DNA of 10,193 bases from CAZILN01 sp964540005 (GCA_964540005.1 CAZILN010000223.1:1-10193), one strand, 5' to 3'. Shown: positions 1 through 8,200, counted from the stretch's first letter. The notes: generated by a model not told the origin, from the letters alone. Translations and numbers: made by a program.

Positions 1-896
1 AAAGATGGGTAAAAGACGGTGATTACCTGAAACAGTACCTTGAAGCCAAGGGAGCCGAAGTAAACATTATGAATGCCGAGGGAGACGAGATCCAACAGGC
101 TAAACAGGCAAAGGAACTTATTGATAATAAAATAGATGTATTGATCATTGTTCCTGTAAACTCTGAATCTGCCGGTAAAATTGTCGATTATGCCAAGGCC
201 AGGGGGGTGAAGGTGATTGCCTATGACAGGATTGTCAAGGATTGTGATCTTGATTACTATATCTCATTTGATAACGTGCGGGTTGGTGAAATTCAGGCAG
301 ATTACCTGACGAGGATTAAACCAAGCGGAAATTATGCTGTCCTGGGAGGGGATAAGAATGACAACAATTCGGTATTGCTCAGGCTTGGCCAGATGAATGT
401 ACTGGGTCCGCTTATTACCAGAGGGGATATTAAAATCGTGCTTGATAAAAATGTAGATAACTGGGACGCTGAGGTAGCTTATCAGATCATAAAGGATTTC
501 CTGGAGGAGGGTAATAAGCTGGATGCAATCATTGCCTCAAATGATGCACTGGCAGGCGGAGCCCACAAGGCCCTGCTCGAACACGATATGGTCGGCAGGG
601 TACTTATATCAGGACAGGATGCTGAAATCGAGGCGTGCAAGCGTATAGTCCAGGGCAAGCAAACCATGACGGTCTATAAAGTGGTTGAGTCACTGGCATA
701 TTCCACGGCCAATATAGCCATGACCCTTGCTAATGAACAACTATTGCCTAATTCCCAGACCACAGTATTCAATGGTAAGATGATGGTTCCGGCAGTATTG
801 TTGTCCACCATGATCCCGGTTGCCAAAGAGAACATTCGCATGACGGTGATCGCCGACGGTTATCTTGATGAGAACGAAGTGTTCGACCAGAATTAG
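1..896 (+). CDS. xylF: Xylose-type sugar ABC transporter substrate-binding protein (5' partial)
   Basis: The reading frame is already open at the left edge (first full codon at base 3) and ends with TAG at 894-896, so about 297 residues of the mature protein are visible; the signal peptide and first strand lie outside. The visible part follows the periplasmic binding protein type 1 fold of D-xylose-binding protein XylF almost block by block: an AYDR segment, YISFDNVRVGE, the DNN segment after the inter-lobe strand, ASNDALAGGA, ISGQDAE, and the hinge segment QTMTVYK. The end (TVIADGY...VF) also matches the XylF C-terminus. In the family these Asp, Asn, Arg and Lys residues line the sugar pocket between the lobes. 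The protein would bind xylose or a related pentose in the periplasm and deliver it to an ABC importer. No ATPase or permease follows, since the next gene is convergent, so any transporter genes must lie upstream. Ligand identity is inferred from similarity; the fold is secure. Confidence 0.9.
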   Translation, partial: RWVKDGDYLKQYLEAKGAEVNIMNAEGDEIQQAKQAKELIDNKIDVLIIVPVNSESAGKIVDYAKARGVKVIAYDRIVKDCDLDYYISFDNVRVGEIQADYLTRIKPSGNYAVLGGDKNDNNSVLLRLGQMNVLGPLITRGDIKIVLDKNVDNWDAEVAYQIIKDFLEEGNKLDAIIASNDALAGGAHKALLEHDMVGRVLISGQDAEIEACKRIVQGKQTMTVYKVVESLAYSTANIAMTLANEQLLPNSQTTVFNGKMMVPAVLLSTMIPVAKENIRMTVIADGYLDENEVFDQN

Positions 897-934
897 TATC
901 TGGAATACAGGATGAGTGAAATAACGGTTGAGGT

Positions 935-1810
935 CTAGTACTTCTCTACCTTGAAAAAAGCATCCTCATAGCTGAAAGCAGTAAAAACCCCGAGACCGTT
1001 TACTACATTTGTTAGAGGTTCTGCCAGACTTCTTGAGTCCTGCTCCCTGTTCTCATACAAATCGGCGTATTCCTGGTTGACCCGGAACAACCTGACCCTG
1101 TGGATCCCGTATTGCTGGATCGAAAGAAACACCCTGATGATATATGTATCGGTTTTAAAGGGCTGGGACAGGAACCTGAAATTCCTGGCCCCTCCGGGAG
1201 GGGTGAAACCAAGTTCGATATCTTCCGGATCTTCTTCTATGTTTTCCACCAGGATATAGAAATAGTCGTTTTCCGGGTTGTCCCATGTGACCTCAATTTC
1301 CCCCAGGCCCTGTGACATCCTTTCCCACATATTCAGGTCAGGATCGAAGCTTACAGACTCGGCTGACAGGACCATCCCTGCCGGTCTGGCCGGTACCATG
1401 GTTTCGGCACTTATTTCCTGTCCTTTATAAGTGATACTGATACGGTATGTTTCACCAATTATTACTTCGAGATCATCAAGGGGATAATGATAGAATCCTT
1501 CTTCTTCAGAGGGCTCCAGTATGTACTCTTCCTCCCCCCATCCTAATGTCACACTGGCATCGCTGATATCCGGAAAGATAGTGTCTTCACTGGCAAAAGA
1601 GATTGTTTTTCCAAGATGGATGTGATCCACTGCTTCCCCTTCATACAGGAATCCTTCCAGAACCACCAGCTCCTCGGCCGAGCTGACAGGATCGGGATGT
1701 TCACATGAACTGCCGCAAATAAGCAGAAGCAGGACAATTATAATTGCATGGGATTTCAAAGCAAAACCTTTTATGAATAAAATGTATAAGATATTTAAGG
1801 TTCCTTTCAT
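935..1810 (-). CDS. DUF4249 domain lipoprotein, partner of the TonB-dependent receptor
   Basis: This 291-residue protein has a hydrophobic N-terminus ending in ICGSSC, with the Cys at residue 36, which fits a signal-peptidase II lipoprotein. After the Cys come the typical DUF4249 segments: a LVVLEGFL strand, a LGKTISF strand, DISDASVTL, an IGETYRISI strand, and Thr-Met-Val-Pro before a second beta-rich half. DUF4249 proteins are Bacteroidota envelope lipoproteins usually encoded just downstream of a TonB-dependent receptor; their biochemical role is not established. Here the gene starts 4 bases after the receptor stop, with TAGGAAA directly before ATG at 1810, suggesting translational coupling. 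An alternative TTG start at 1759 would give a more standard signal (Met-Lys-Ser-His, then a hydrophobic run to the Cys) preceded by AAAAGG. The ATG start gives an unusually long n-region with extra hydrophobic residues. Either start yields the same mature lipoprotein. It is likely anchored in the outer membrane beside the receptor. Confidence 0.85.
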   Translation of the reverse strand: MKGTLNILYILFIKGFALKSHAIIIVLLLLICGSSCEHPDPVSSAEELVVLEGFLYEGEAVDHIHLGKTISFASEDTIFPDISDASVTLGWGEEEYILEPSEEEGFYHYPLDDLEVIIGETYRISITYKGQEISAETMVPARPAGMVLSAESVSFDPDLNMWERMSQGLGEIEVTWDNPENDYFYILVENIEEDPEDIELGFTPPGGARNFRFLSQPFKTDTYIIRVFLSIQQYGIHRVRLFRVNQEYADLYENREQDSRSLAEPLTNVVNGLGVFTAFSYEDAFFKVEKY

Positions 1811-1814
1811 TTTC

Positions 1815-4220
1815 CTAAAAATTTATCCTGAAACTGATATTTGGTGTAGTGCCGAGCAGGGTTACATCGGTAATGTACACCTGGTTCTCTTCTATCTCGA
1901 ATTCCTTGTACCAGACATTCTTCCGGTTATACAGATTAAATACCGAAAGAGAGATTGTCTGGCTGGTCTTCCTTGATTTCCAGTTGTAGGAGGCCGACAG
2001 GTCCAGGCGGTGATAATCAGGCAGACGGTAGGAATTTTTGTCACTTACATGGATGTAGTTATAAACATCACCATTCAGCAAGGTGAGCTGGTACTCACTT
2101 TCCGGGGCACTGTATGGTTTACCCGTGGCATATATGAATGCCGCGGACAGATCCCAGTGTTTTATAGTCCTGGTGTAGACGGTTTTAAACTCATGTGTCT
2201 GGTCATGCAAGGCGTAATATTGATTCCCGTAATTCAGGTCAGGGAAATGATGCATCACCTCACTCAGGGTATATGCGATCCAGCCGGTGTTTTTCCCGTA
2301 TTTCTTCTGGATAAGGAACTCAGCGCCTTTAACATAGCCTGTACCATTATAAAAATAATCCTCCTGGGCCCCGGCATTATTCCTGGGTCCTGGACTTCCC
2401 GTATACCTCATACTGTATTCTGTCAATCCGGTGAGTTCCTTGTAGAAAAATTCTGTGTCAAAATAGAAATTATTCTTTTCATAACTGGCCCCTGCAATAT
2501 AATGGACAGAATTAACTACGGGTACATTTTCATCATCGGCCAGTAACCAGAAATCCTTGCTGCCCTGCTGTACGTCTTCCCTTATGATCCTGGCAAGGTA
2601 CTGGTTATATATTCCCCATGCTGCCTTGAGCTTGAAATTTTCAAAGGGTTCTAATACAACAGATGCCCTGGGTTCAAAATATGTTTTTGCCGTAACATCG
2701 AAATAAGTGGATCTTATACCGGCTGAAACATTCAGCCTGTCGAATAATCTGATCCTGTCCTGGAGGTAAAAAGATGATTGATTCCCCTTGTCTATCCTGT
2801 CTACCATAGGCACGGTATCATTAAAGACCAGGGAATAGCTGATGTCAATATAGCTGTGTTCGAATCCGAACTCAAGAACATTGTTATCGCTGAGTTCCCA
2901 TTTATTACGGAACCTTAAACTGAAATCCTGCACCTTATTGTTCTCAAAGGTGTTCATGCCGGGACGGGCAGCTCCCTGTGTACCAGGCGTAATGCTTGTC
3001 TGCCTGTCACGGGTACTGAAGTAATTTGACCAGGAAAGGAAAACATTGCTGCTGAACTGATCCGACCACTTACTTTCCCACCGGGCACTTGTACCCAGAT
3101 TTCCCCATCCGGCAACATCTATTATCTCACCGTCTGAATCCGCAGTCATCCTGAAACCTCCTGCCGACAGTTCCCTGGAATTGTCCAGTTCATCTTTCCC
3201 GTTATAAAAACTTAAGAAGAACTGGTTTTTCTCATTCAGCTGATACGATAATTTTGAGTTGACGTCATAGAAATGAAAGGATGGTTCAAAGCTGGTTTGT
3301 TGAAACCTACCCGGACCACCAAACCCTGTAGCCTGATCTTCCTCAGAATACAGATCAAAGATCTTATTGTACAATCCTGTCCTTATCAGGTCAGTGTAGG
3401 AACGCCTGGCGGCCAGTTGCCAGGATAGTTTGTCCTTGATCACTGGAACCTCCAGGTAGGCATTGGCACTCAGTAGGCTGAGGGACCCTCCTCCGTTGAT
3501 TTCCTGGTAATCCGCCGGTTTGCCTGTGATCTCCATAACACTGGATGTCCGGCCGCCGTATTTAGCCGGGAATCCTCCCTTTATCAATTCTATGTCATCG
3601 ATAGTATTGGCATTAAAGGCACTGAAGAACCCGTAAAAATGATCCACATGGTATATGGTCATCCCATCGAACAGGATCAGGTTCTGATCAGGGGTCCCGC
3701 CCCGCACATACAATCCTGCCGATGTTTCATTGCTTGCACTGACACCCGGAAGCAGCTGGAATGACCGTAGCACATCCACCTCCCCCAGGTTGGGTAATTT
3801 AGCTATCATCTGTGGTGATATTTTTACTGCAGATATCTGGTTGTCGGAAACCCGGATGATGCGCTCTTTTTCTACGGCCACTGTAACTTCATCAAGCTGC
3901 TGAAGGGCTTCTTCCATTTTAATAAAAAGGGTGCCGGATATACGGACCGGGCTCAGTTTCACCTCTTTTGTTTTGAAACCTACATAGGAAACAACCAGTG
4001 TTGAGGTATCGCTCGGGACTTCCAGTTCGAAGAAACCTGATTCCCGGGCTACCGTACCCTTGCCAGTATTTTTATTTACTATCGATGCAAAGGATAAAGG
4101 CTGGTTATCCTTATAACTCAGGACCTGGCCGTAGATCCGGACAGGGGTTTTCTCCTGGGCGTTCAGAAGGAGAATTGAAAGTGAAGTGACCAATACCAGT
4201 GCGACAATCTTTCTGCTCAT
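1815..4220 (-). CDS. TonB-dependent outer-membrane receptor with carboxypeptidase-regulatory-like domain
   Basis: From the ATG at 4218-4220 the product is 801 residues. Residues 1-21 are a signal peptide (MSRK, hydrophobic core, LLLNAQ). Residues about 27-101 are a CarboxypepD_reg-like beta-sandwich (IYGQV...PLSFASI...GFFELEVP...LVVSYVGFKT). Residues about 130-235 are the TonB plug, with LPNLGEVDVLRSFQLLPGV, LYVRGG, LILFDGM and IELIKGGFPAKYGGR. The rest is a 22-strand-type beta-barrel that ends in Phe, as outer-membrane barrels do. The protein should take up a ligand across the outer membrane using TonB energy; nothing in the sequence names the ligand. It heads a two-gene operon with the DUF4249 lipoprotein, a pairing common in Bacteroidota and distinct from SusC/SusD. 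The frame stays open upstream to an ATG at 4313, but those 31 extra residues are charged and Cys-rich, precede the signal peptide and overlap a gene remnant in another frame, so 4220 is preferred. No clear Shine-Dalgarno sequence precedes it. Confidence 0.93.
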   Translation of the reverse strand: MSRKIVALVLVTSLSILLLNAQEKTPVRIYGQVLSYKDNQPLSFASIVNKNTGKGTVARESGFFELEVPSDTSTLVVSYVGFKTKEVKLSPVRISGTLFIKMEEALQQLDEVTVAVEKERIIRVSDNQISAVKISPQMIAKLPNLGEVDVLRSFQLLPGVSASNETSAGLYVRGGTPDQNLILFDGMTIYHVDHFYGFFSAFNANTIDDIELIKGGFPAKYGGRTSSVMEITGKPADYQEINGGGSLSLLSANAYLEVPVIKDKLSWQLAARRSYTDLIRTGLYNKIFDLYSEEDQATGFGGPGRFQQTSFEPSFHFYDVNSKLSYQLNEKNQFFLSFYNGKDELDNSRELSAGGFRMTADSDGEIIDVAGWGNLGTSARWESKWSDQFSSNVFLSWSNYFSTRDRQTSITPGTQGAARPGMNTFENNKVQDFSLRFRNKWELSDNNVLEFGFEHSYIDISYSLVFNDTVPMVDRIDKGNQSSFYLQDRIRLFDRLNVSAGIRSTYFDVTAKTYFEPRASVVLEPFENFKLKAAWGIYNQYLARIIREDVQQGSKDFWLLADDENVPVVNSVHYIAGASYEKNNFYFDTEFFYKELTGLTEYSMRYTGSPGPRNNAGAQEDYFYNGTGYVKGAEFLIQKKYGKNTGWIAYTLSEVMHHFPDLNYGNQYYALHDQTHEFKTVYTRTIKHWDLSAAFIYATGKPYSAPESEYQLTLLNGDVYNYIHVSDKNSYRLPDYHRLDLSASYNWKSRKTSQTISLSVFNLYNRKNVWYKEFEIEENQVYITDVTLLGTTPNISFRINF

Positions 4221-4240
4221 AGTGAAAATGTTACTCTTTA

Positions 4241-4450
4241 TTATACATCCATCCTGGCCGCATTCTTCCCTGTCCTCCCTGACTGGGTTGCCGGTAACCC
4301 GGACGGGAACCATGGGCCAGGTAATATCGTATCTTTTTTCGTTTTTGCATCCGGATCCACCCAGACGGTTAATCCGAACTGCAGGATCTTTCTCTGTACG
4401 ATTTCACCGGGGACACGCAAATGCAGGTAGAGATTTTCCGGTTCATGGCT
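4241..4450 (-). pseudogene. 5'-truncated remnant of a Bacteroidota hypothetical protein gene
   Basis: On the minus strand, in a frame different from the receptor, codons from 4450 to a double stop (TAA TAA, 4243-4238) encode 69 residues without an in-frame start; TAA at 4453-4451 precedes it. The peptide includes ENLYLHLRV, then IVQRKILQFGLTVWVDPDAK followed by TKKD. It alternates hydrophobic and polar residues like a real beta-protein and resembles, from memory, a family of Bacteroidota hypothetical proteins with the pattern NLYL...QxKIL..GLT.WID..GKKKK. The usual N-terminal part (signal peptide and first strands) is missing and upstream frames are closed and AT-rich. The C-terminal half after residue 45 (GPWFPSGLPATQSGRTGKN) looks less conserved. 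It ends only 17 bases before the receptor ATG. Most likely this is the decayed remains of a gene that once preceded the receptor operon. A short gene with an unusual start (TTG inside the frame) is less likely. Confidence 0.5.
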
Positions 4451-4670
4451 TTACAATTATTTATTACATCTCAGGATGTCAATACCCTATATTATCTATC
4501 TGAATTAAAATTTTAAAAAATACTAAGACTCCGGTGAGTACAGCACTTTTTTTTTCAGACTTGTTGATATTTATCAGTTTTATTGAATAAACTAGCTGAG
4601 GGATAATTACGTATACTGTTATTAATTTGTAGTTTTAACCAATAAAACGTAAAAATTAAAATATTTTTTC
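4451..4670. promoter_or_regulatory. AT-rich divergent intergenic region
   Basis: This stretch separates the minus-strand receptor operon from the plus-strand transporter gene and must carry promoters for one or both. It is much richer in A and T than its flanks and contains a run of nine T at 4547-4555. For the + strand, TTAATTTG at 4622-4629 differs by one base from the Bacteroidota -7 element TAnnTTTG, but no good -33 TTTG lies 19-21 bases upstream. On the minus strand no convincing TAnnTTTG box was found; a TTGACA-like hexamer lies near 4480. I see no coding potential, tRNA or riboswitch-like fold here. The promoter assignment is inferred from gene orientation, not from a strong motif. Confidence 0.4.
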
Positions 4671-6881
4671 GTGAAAAAAGGATTCGGAACGGCACCGGTA
4701 TTTTTCACCGCCATATCCACCATTCTGGGGGCCATACTTTTTCTGCGTTTCGGATGGGCTGTAGGTACTTCGGGATTCTGGGGGGTAGTACTGATCATCC
4801 TGCTGGGCCATGTGGTCACCATACCCACTGCTTTTGCGATTTCTGAGATTGCCACTAATAAAAGGGTGGAAGGAGGAGGTGAGTATTTTATTATCTCCCG
4901 GTCCTTCGGCCTCAATATAGGGGGCACTATTGGAATTGCCCTCTTTTTTTCACAGGCCATCAGCGTGGCTTTTTACGTAATTGCATTCACAGAGGCTTTT
5001 GAATTTATTTTCAGGTTTTTCAGTGAACGCTTTTCAGTCAACCTGCCAAGGCAACTGATCAGCATCCCGGCCATGATCGCCCTCTCGGTCCTGATCATAA
5101 AACGGGGTGCAGGACAGGGTGTGAAGGTACTGTACCTGGTGGTTGGAATTCTTATTGTTTCACTGGTAATGTTTTTCCTTGGGACAACAGATTATGCCAG
5201 GGAAACAGAGTTTTCCATCCTGAGCGGGGCATTCCGGAATACCCCGGATTTTTTCAGGGTATTTGCCATCATATTCCCTGCATTCACCGGCATGACTGCG
5301 GGGGTCGGTCTTTCGGGTGACCTGCGGAATCCTTCCCGGTCCATTCCACTTGGGACAACGCTTGCCACTTTTTCCGGCATGATCATTTATTTCTTCATAG
5401 TCTACAAGCTGGCAATTTCTGTGAATCCGGAAGAACTAACAGCAGATCAGCTGATTATGGCAAAAATCGCCCTGGGTGGTTCAGTAGTCATTCCTCTTGG
5501 ACTGGCTGCATCGACCCTGTCCTCTGCACTGGGATCAGTGATGGTAGCCCCGCGTACATTGCAGGCGCTGGCCAAGGACAGAACCCTTCCTTCACGAAAA
5601 CTTAACAAATGGCTGTCGAGAGGAAAAAAAGAAAGCAATGAACCGGTAAATGCAAGCCTTGTGACCTGTATCATTGCTCTTGTATTTGTGGCCCTGGGAA
5701 ATGTTGATGCGGTTGCCACCGTGATTTCGATGTTTTTTATGGTGACCTACGGGACATTGTGCCTGATCTCTTTCCTGAACCACTTCGGCTCTTCTCCTTC
5801 ATACCGGCCCTCTTTCCGCTCGAGATGGTATATATCCCTGACCGGTTTCCTGGCCTCCGTGTGGATCATGTTCCAGATAAGCACTCCTTACGCAATTGCT
5901 GCCATTGTTATTATGATCATCCTGTACCTGTATATAAACTCCTATCATAAAGAAAGGAAGGGACTGGTAGCTATTTTCATCAATACACTTTTCCAGCTGA
6001 ACCGGAACCTGCAGGTGTACCTGCAGAAGGCAAAGAGCAGGAAATCGGGACAGGAATGGAGGCCCAGTGCGATCTGCATTTCGGCAGATTCCTTCGAGCG
6101 TGACACCGCCTTTAAACTGCTGAACTGGATCTCATTCAGATATGGCTTCGGTACATACATGCATCTCATCCAGGGGTATTATTCACGAAGAACCTACAAC
6201 GAATCACAGGAACTACTGCAGAAGCTGATAAAGAGGTACGAGGGCATTGATAACCATGTTTATGTCGATACCCTGATCTCACCAAGCTATACTTCGGCTA
6301 TCGCCCAGACCATACAGATACCGGGGGTGTCCGGCATGGAAAACAACATGATCATTTTTGAATATGATAAGGATAAGAATACCGGGCTGGAGGAGATCGT
6401 TGAGAATTTCTCCCTGGTTAATGCCGGGAATTTTGATACCTGTATCTGTGGCAGTACCTCAAAGCAGATAATACCGAAAAGTCCCATCCATATCTGGATC
6501 CGCAGCACGGATGCAGATAATTCCAACCTGATGATTTTGCTGGGATTTATCATTCTCGGACACCCCGACTGGCGGAGATCCCGTATCAATATTTTCGAGA
6601 TAAGTCCGGCAGATGAACTAGGGGAAACCACAAAGAGAATGAAAGAACTGGTACTTACCGGCCGCCTTCCAATAACTGAAAAAAACATACAGATCATACC
6701 GGAGGAACTGAACCTTTCTCCAAAAACCATAATCAATAATAATTCTGCGGAAGCAGGATTAACACTTATCGGCTTCAGGGGCGACCATCTGAGGCATTCG
6801 GGGACAAGTATATTTACGGGATATGACAAACTTGGCAATGTCCTCTTTGTTAATTCACAGGGACAGAAAGTTATAAACTAG
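4671..6881 (+). CDS. Cation-chloride cotransporter family protein (SLC12/NKCC-like)
   Basis: The gene starts at GTG (4671) and encodes 736 residues. Residues about 9-425 carry roughly 12 membrane helices of the APC/LeuT fold; residues about 440-736 form a soluble domain of the type found in cation-chloride cotransporters (EWRPSAICIS, later strands and helices). Family signatures are clear: LGAILFLRFGWAVG in TM1, EGGGEYFIISRSFG in TM3, FPAFTGMTAGVGLSGDLRNPSRSIPLGT in TM6, and STLSSALGSVMVAPRTLQALAKD in TM8. By analogy with animal NKCC1, Tyr72, Pro203 and Thr206 match potassium ligands, and Ser284-Ser285 match the sodium-site serine pair that KCC-type carriers lack. The TM1 Asn is replaced by Thr17. 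The protein likely symports chloride with sodium and/or potassium across the inner membrane. The start is fixed by the short N-terminus usual for bacterial members; there is no ATG nearby and no clear ribosome site. It appears monocistronic, because a promoter-like motif precedes the next gene. The family is secure, the ion set is inferred. Confidence 0.9.
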   Translation: MKKGFGTAPVFFTAISTILGAILFLRFGWAVGTSGFWGVVLIILLGHVVTIPTAFAISEIATNKRVEGGGEYFIISRSFGLNIGGTIGIALFFSQAISVAFYVIAFTEAFEFIFRFFSERFSVNLPRQLISIPAMIALSVLIIKRGAGQGVKVLYLVVGILIVSLVMFFLGTTDYARETEFSILSGAFRNTPDFFRVFAIIFPAFTGMTAGVGLSGDLRNPSRSIPLGTTLATFSGMIIYFFIVYKLAISVNPEELTADQLIMAKIALGGSVVIPLGLAASTLSSALGSVMVAPRTLQALAKDRTLPSRKLNKWLSRGKKESNEPVNASLVTCIIALVFVALGNVDAVATVISMFFMVTYGTLCLISFLNHFGSSPSYRPSFRSRWYISLTGFLASVWIMFQISTPYAIAAIVIMIILYLYINSYHKERKGLVAIFINTLFQLNRNLQVYLQKAKSRKSGQEWRPSAICISADSFERDTAFKLLNWISFRYGFGTYMHLIQGYYSRRTYNESQELLQKLIKRYEGIDNHVYVDTLISPSYTSAIAQTIQIPGVSGMENNMIIFEYDKDKNTGLEEIVENFSLVNAGNFDTCICGSTSKQIIPKSPIHIWIRSTDADNSNLMILLGFIILGHPDWRRSRINIFEISPADELGETTKRMKELVLTGRLPITEKNIQIIPEELNLSPKTIINNNSAEAGLTLIGFRGDHLRHSGTSIFTGYDKLGNVLFVNSQGQKVIN

Positions 6882-6906
6882 CAGGGCCCCATATGCTGCA
6901 CGAATA

Positions 6907-6937
6907 CTTTTTTTAGCCCGAATATTATATAACTTTG
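6907..6937 (+). promoter_or_regulatory. Bacteroidota-type promoter for the adaptor/TolC genes
   Basis: TAACTTTG at 6930-6937 fits the primary-sigma -7 consensus of Bacteroidota, TAnnTTTG, exactly. A T-rich run at 6907-6914 sits about 19 bases upstream, where the -33 TTTG element is expected, although the final G is missing. Transcription would start near 6943-6946, leaving a leader of about 25-30 bases before ATG at 6971. The position in the 89-base gap after the transporter gene supports an independent transcript for the efflux genes. The call rests on motif match and position only. Confidence 0.5.
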
Positions 6938-6970
6938 GGGCCTGAACTTTATTAAAGTACTACTATATTA

Positions 6971-8194
6971 ATGAAAATGTGGAAACGTCTGGTTGCTATT
7001 AGCAGCCTGCTGGTGATAATACTGCTGGCCTTTCTCGGGTATAAACTCTTCCTGCCGCCCAGCCTGAAAGCAGAAGAGTATCAGACAGCCCTTGTTGACA
7101 GCGGCAAGGTTATAACTGCGGTTCCTGCACGGGGTCTTGTCTCACCCGAGAACGAAGTATTTATTTTAAGCCCGGCTTCCACAGTAATAAAATTCATACA
7201 CATTGAACCGGGCAGCCATGTCAGAAGGGGAGAGGTGATCATGGTCCTTGATAATGAATCCATCGAAGAGGAGATCGACAGGCTGAAGGACCAGCTGGTG
7301 GTAAAGCAGAACAACCTGCAGAAAAACCGCTTGAATGCACGCAATACTAAGATTGACCTGGACTATAACGTGGAGGTGAAGAAACTCAGGATTGCATCTT
7401 TGAATTCACAACTTACCGACCAGGAACAATTACTGGAAGTAGGAGGGATCTCCCCGGCAAAATTTGTTGAAACCAAGCAGGCACTGGTCCTGGCAGAAAA
7501 AGACCTGGAAATGGTCCTTGAAAAGAATTCTATCCGCCTGGAACAGCTCGAGACAGACGAGGAGGGATTGTTGATACAGATAAACATACAGGAAAAAGAA
7601 ATGGAGTCAAAAAAGGAACTCCTCAACAAAATGATAGTCAGGGCTCCTTCGGATGGGATCATTCTGGCTGTATCAGCCCGGGAGGGAGAAAAGGTGAACC
7701 AGGACAGGCTGCTGGTGACTTTATCCGATCTCACGACTTTCAAGATTGTATGCCAGGTTGATGAAACCGATGTGGAATTATTGAAAACCGGAGGCAGGAT
7801 ATATGCCCTGGTGGATAATGTAAAACTGCCCGGACAGATCGGGCAGATCAGTCCGGTTATAGATGAAAACAAGATCGAGTTCAATGCTTATCTTGAACAG
7901 AGCAATCATGAGGTCCTGAGACCCAACCTGAGCCTGGATATACTGGTAGTAAAAAGCGAAAGGGACAGTGTATTGCGCGTCAAGAGCGGACCGGTGTTCG
8001 GACGTGGGAACGTGCAGGATGTCTTTTTGATCAGGTCCGGGACAGCCATACGGCAGACCATAGAAACCGGGATGAAAGGGATGGAGTATGTGGAGATCAG
8101 GTCCGGACTATCCTTTGGTGATGAGATCATTATATCTGATGTAGCCTCCTTCAGGAGGATCAATGAAATAGATATAAGAAAAAAAGTCAATTAA
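6971..8194 (+). CDS. HlyD/MacA-type periplasmic adaptor (membrane fusion) protein
   Basis: The 407-residue product has a single N-terminal membrane anchor (residues about 5-27), then the split domain order of membrane fusion proteins. First lipoyl half: residues about 56-96 (IKFIHIEPGSHVRRGEVIMVLD). Long alpha-helical hairpin or coiled coil: about 97-218, rich in Glu, Lys, Gln and Leu. Second lipoyl half: about 221-252 (MIVRAPSDGIIL...GEKV). Beta-barrel: about 256-330, with a VDETDVELLKTG segment. Membrane-proximal domain: to the end, with GLSFGDEIIISD. Such proteins bridge an inner-membrane transporter and a TolC-type channel in the periplasm. The TolC-like gene follows 54 bases after the stop, supporting one export system. 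The family works with either ABC or RND pumps; the MacA-like length and the absence of an RND gene favour ABC, as an inference. ATG at 6971 is preferred; a second ATG at 6977 would shorten the protein by two residues. Confidence 0.92.
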   Translation: MKMWKRLVAISSLLVIILLAFLGYKLFLPPSLKAEEYQTALVDSGKVITAVPARGLVSPENEVFILSPASTVIKFIHIEPGSHVRRGEVIMVLDNESIEEEIDRLKDQLVVKQNNLQKNRLNARNTKIDLDYNVEVKKLRIASLNSQLTDQEQLLEVGGISPAKFVETKQALVLAEKDLEMVLEKNSIRLEQLETDEEGLLIQINIQEKEMESKKELLNKMIVRAPSDGIILAVSAREGEKVNQDRLLVTLSDLTTFKIVCQVDETDVELLKTGGRIYALVDNVKLPGQIGQISPVIDENKIEFNAYLEQSNHEVLRPNLSLDILVVKSERDSVLRVKSGPVFGRGNVQDVFLIRSGTAIRQTIETGMKGMEYVEIRSGLSFGDEIIISDVASFRRINEIDIRKKVN

Positions 8195-8200
8195 TTGCCC

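Noticed and set aside
2010..2546. 178-codon plus-strand open frame inside the receptor gene
   Set aside because: It is antisense to the beta-barrel coding region and has no signal, domain or start context of its own.
4186..4503. 105-codon plus-strand open frame spanning the receptor start and intergenic region
   Set aside because: It overlaps the receptor signal peptide and the minus-strand gene remnant; its product is low-complexity and resembles nothing known.
4531..4555. Possible terminator with a nine-T run in the divergent region
   Set aside because: Only a three-base stem (GTG/CAC) precedes the T run, and no gene ends there on the + strand.
6287..6838. 183-codon open frame on the minus strand inside the transporter gene
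   Set aside because: It lies antisense within the strongly supported soluble domain of the CCC-type protein and its translation is Ser/Pro/Ile-rich with no recognisable domain.
6882..6915. Possible intrinsic terminator after the transporter gene (GCAG...CTGC followed by a T run)
   Set aside because: The stem is only four base pairs and the T run starts about 8 bases after it, so the structure is too weak to support.
7363..7884. 173-codon minus-strand open frame inside the adaptor gene
   Set aside because: It is antisense to the helical hairpin coding region; the Ser- and Phe-rich product is typical of a shadow frame.
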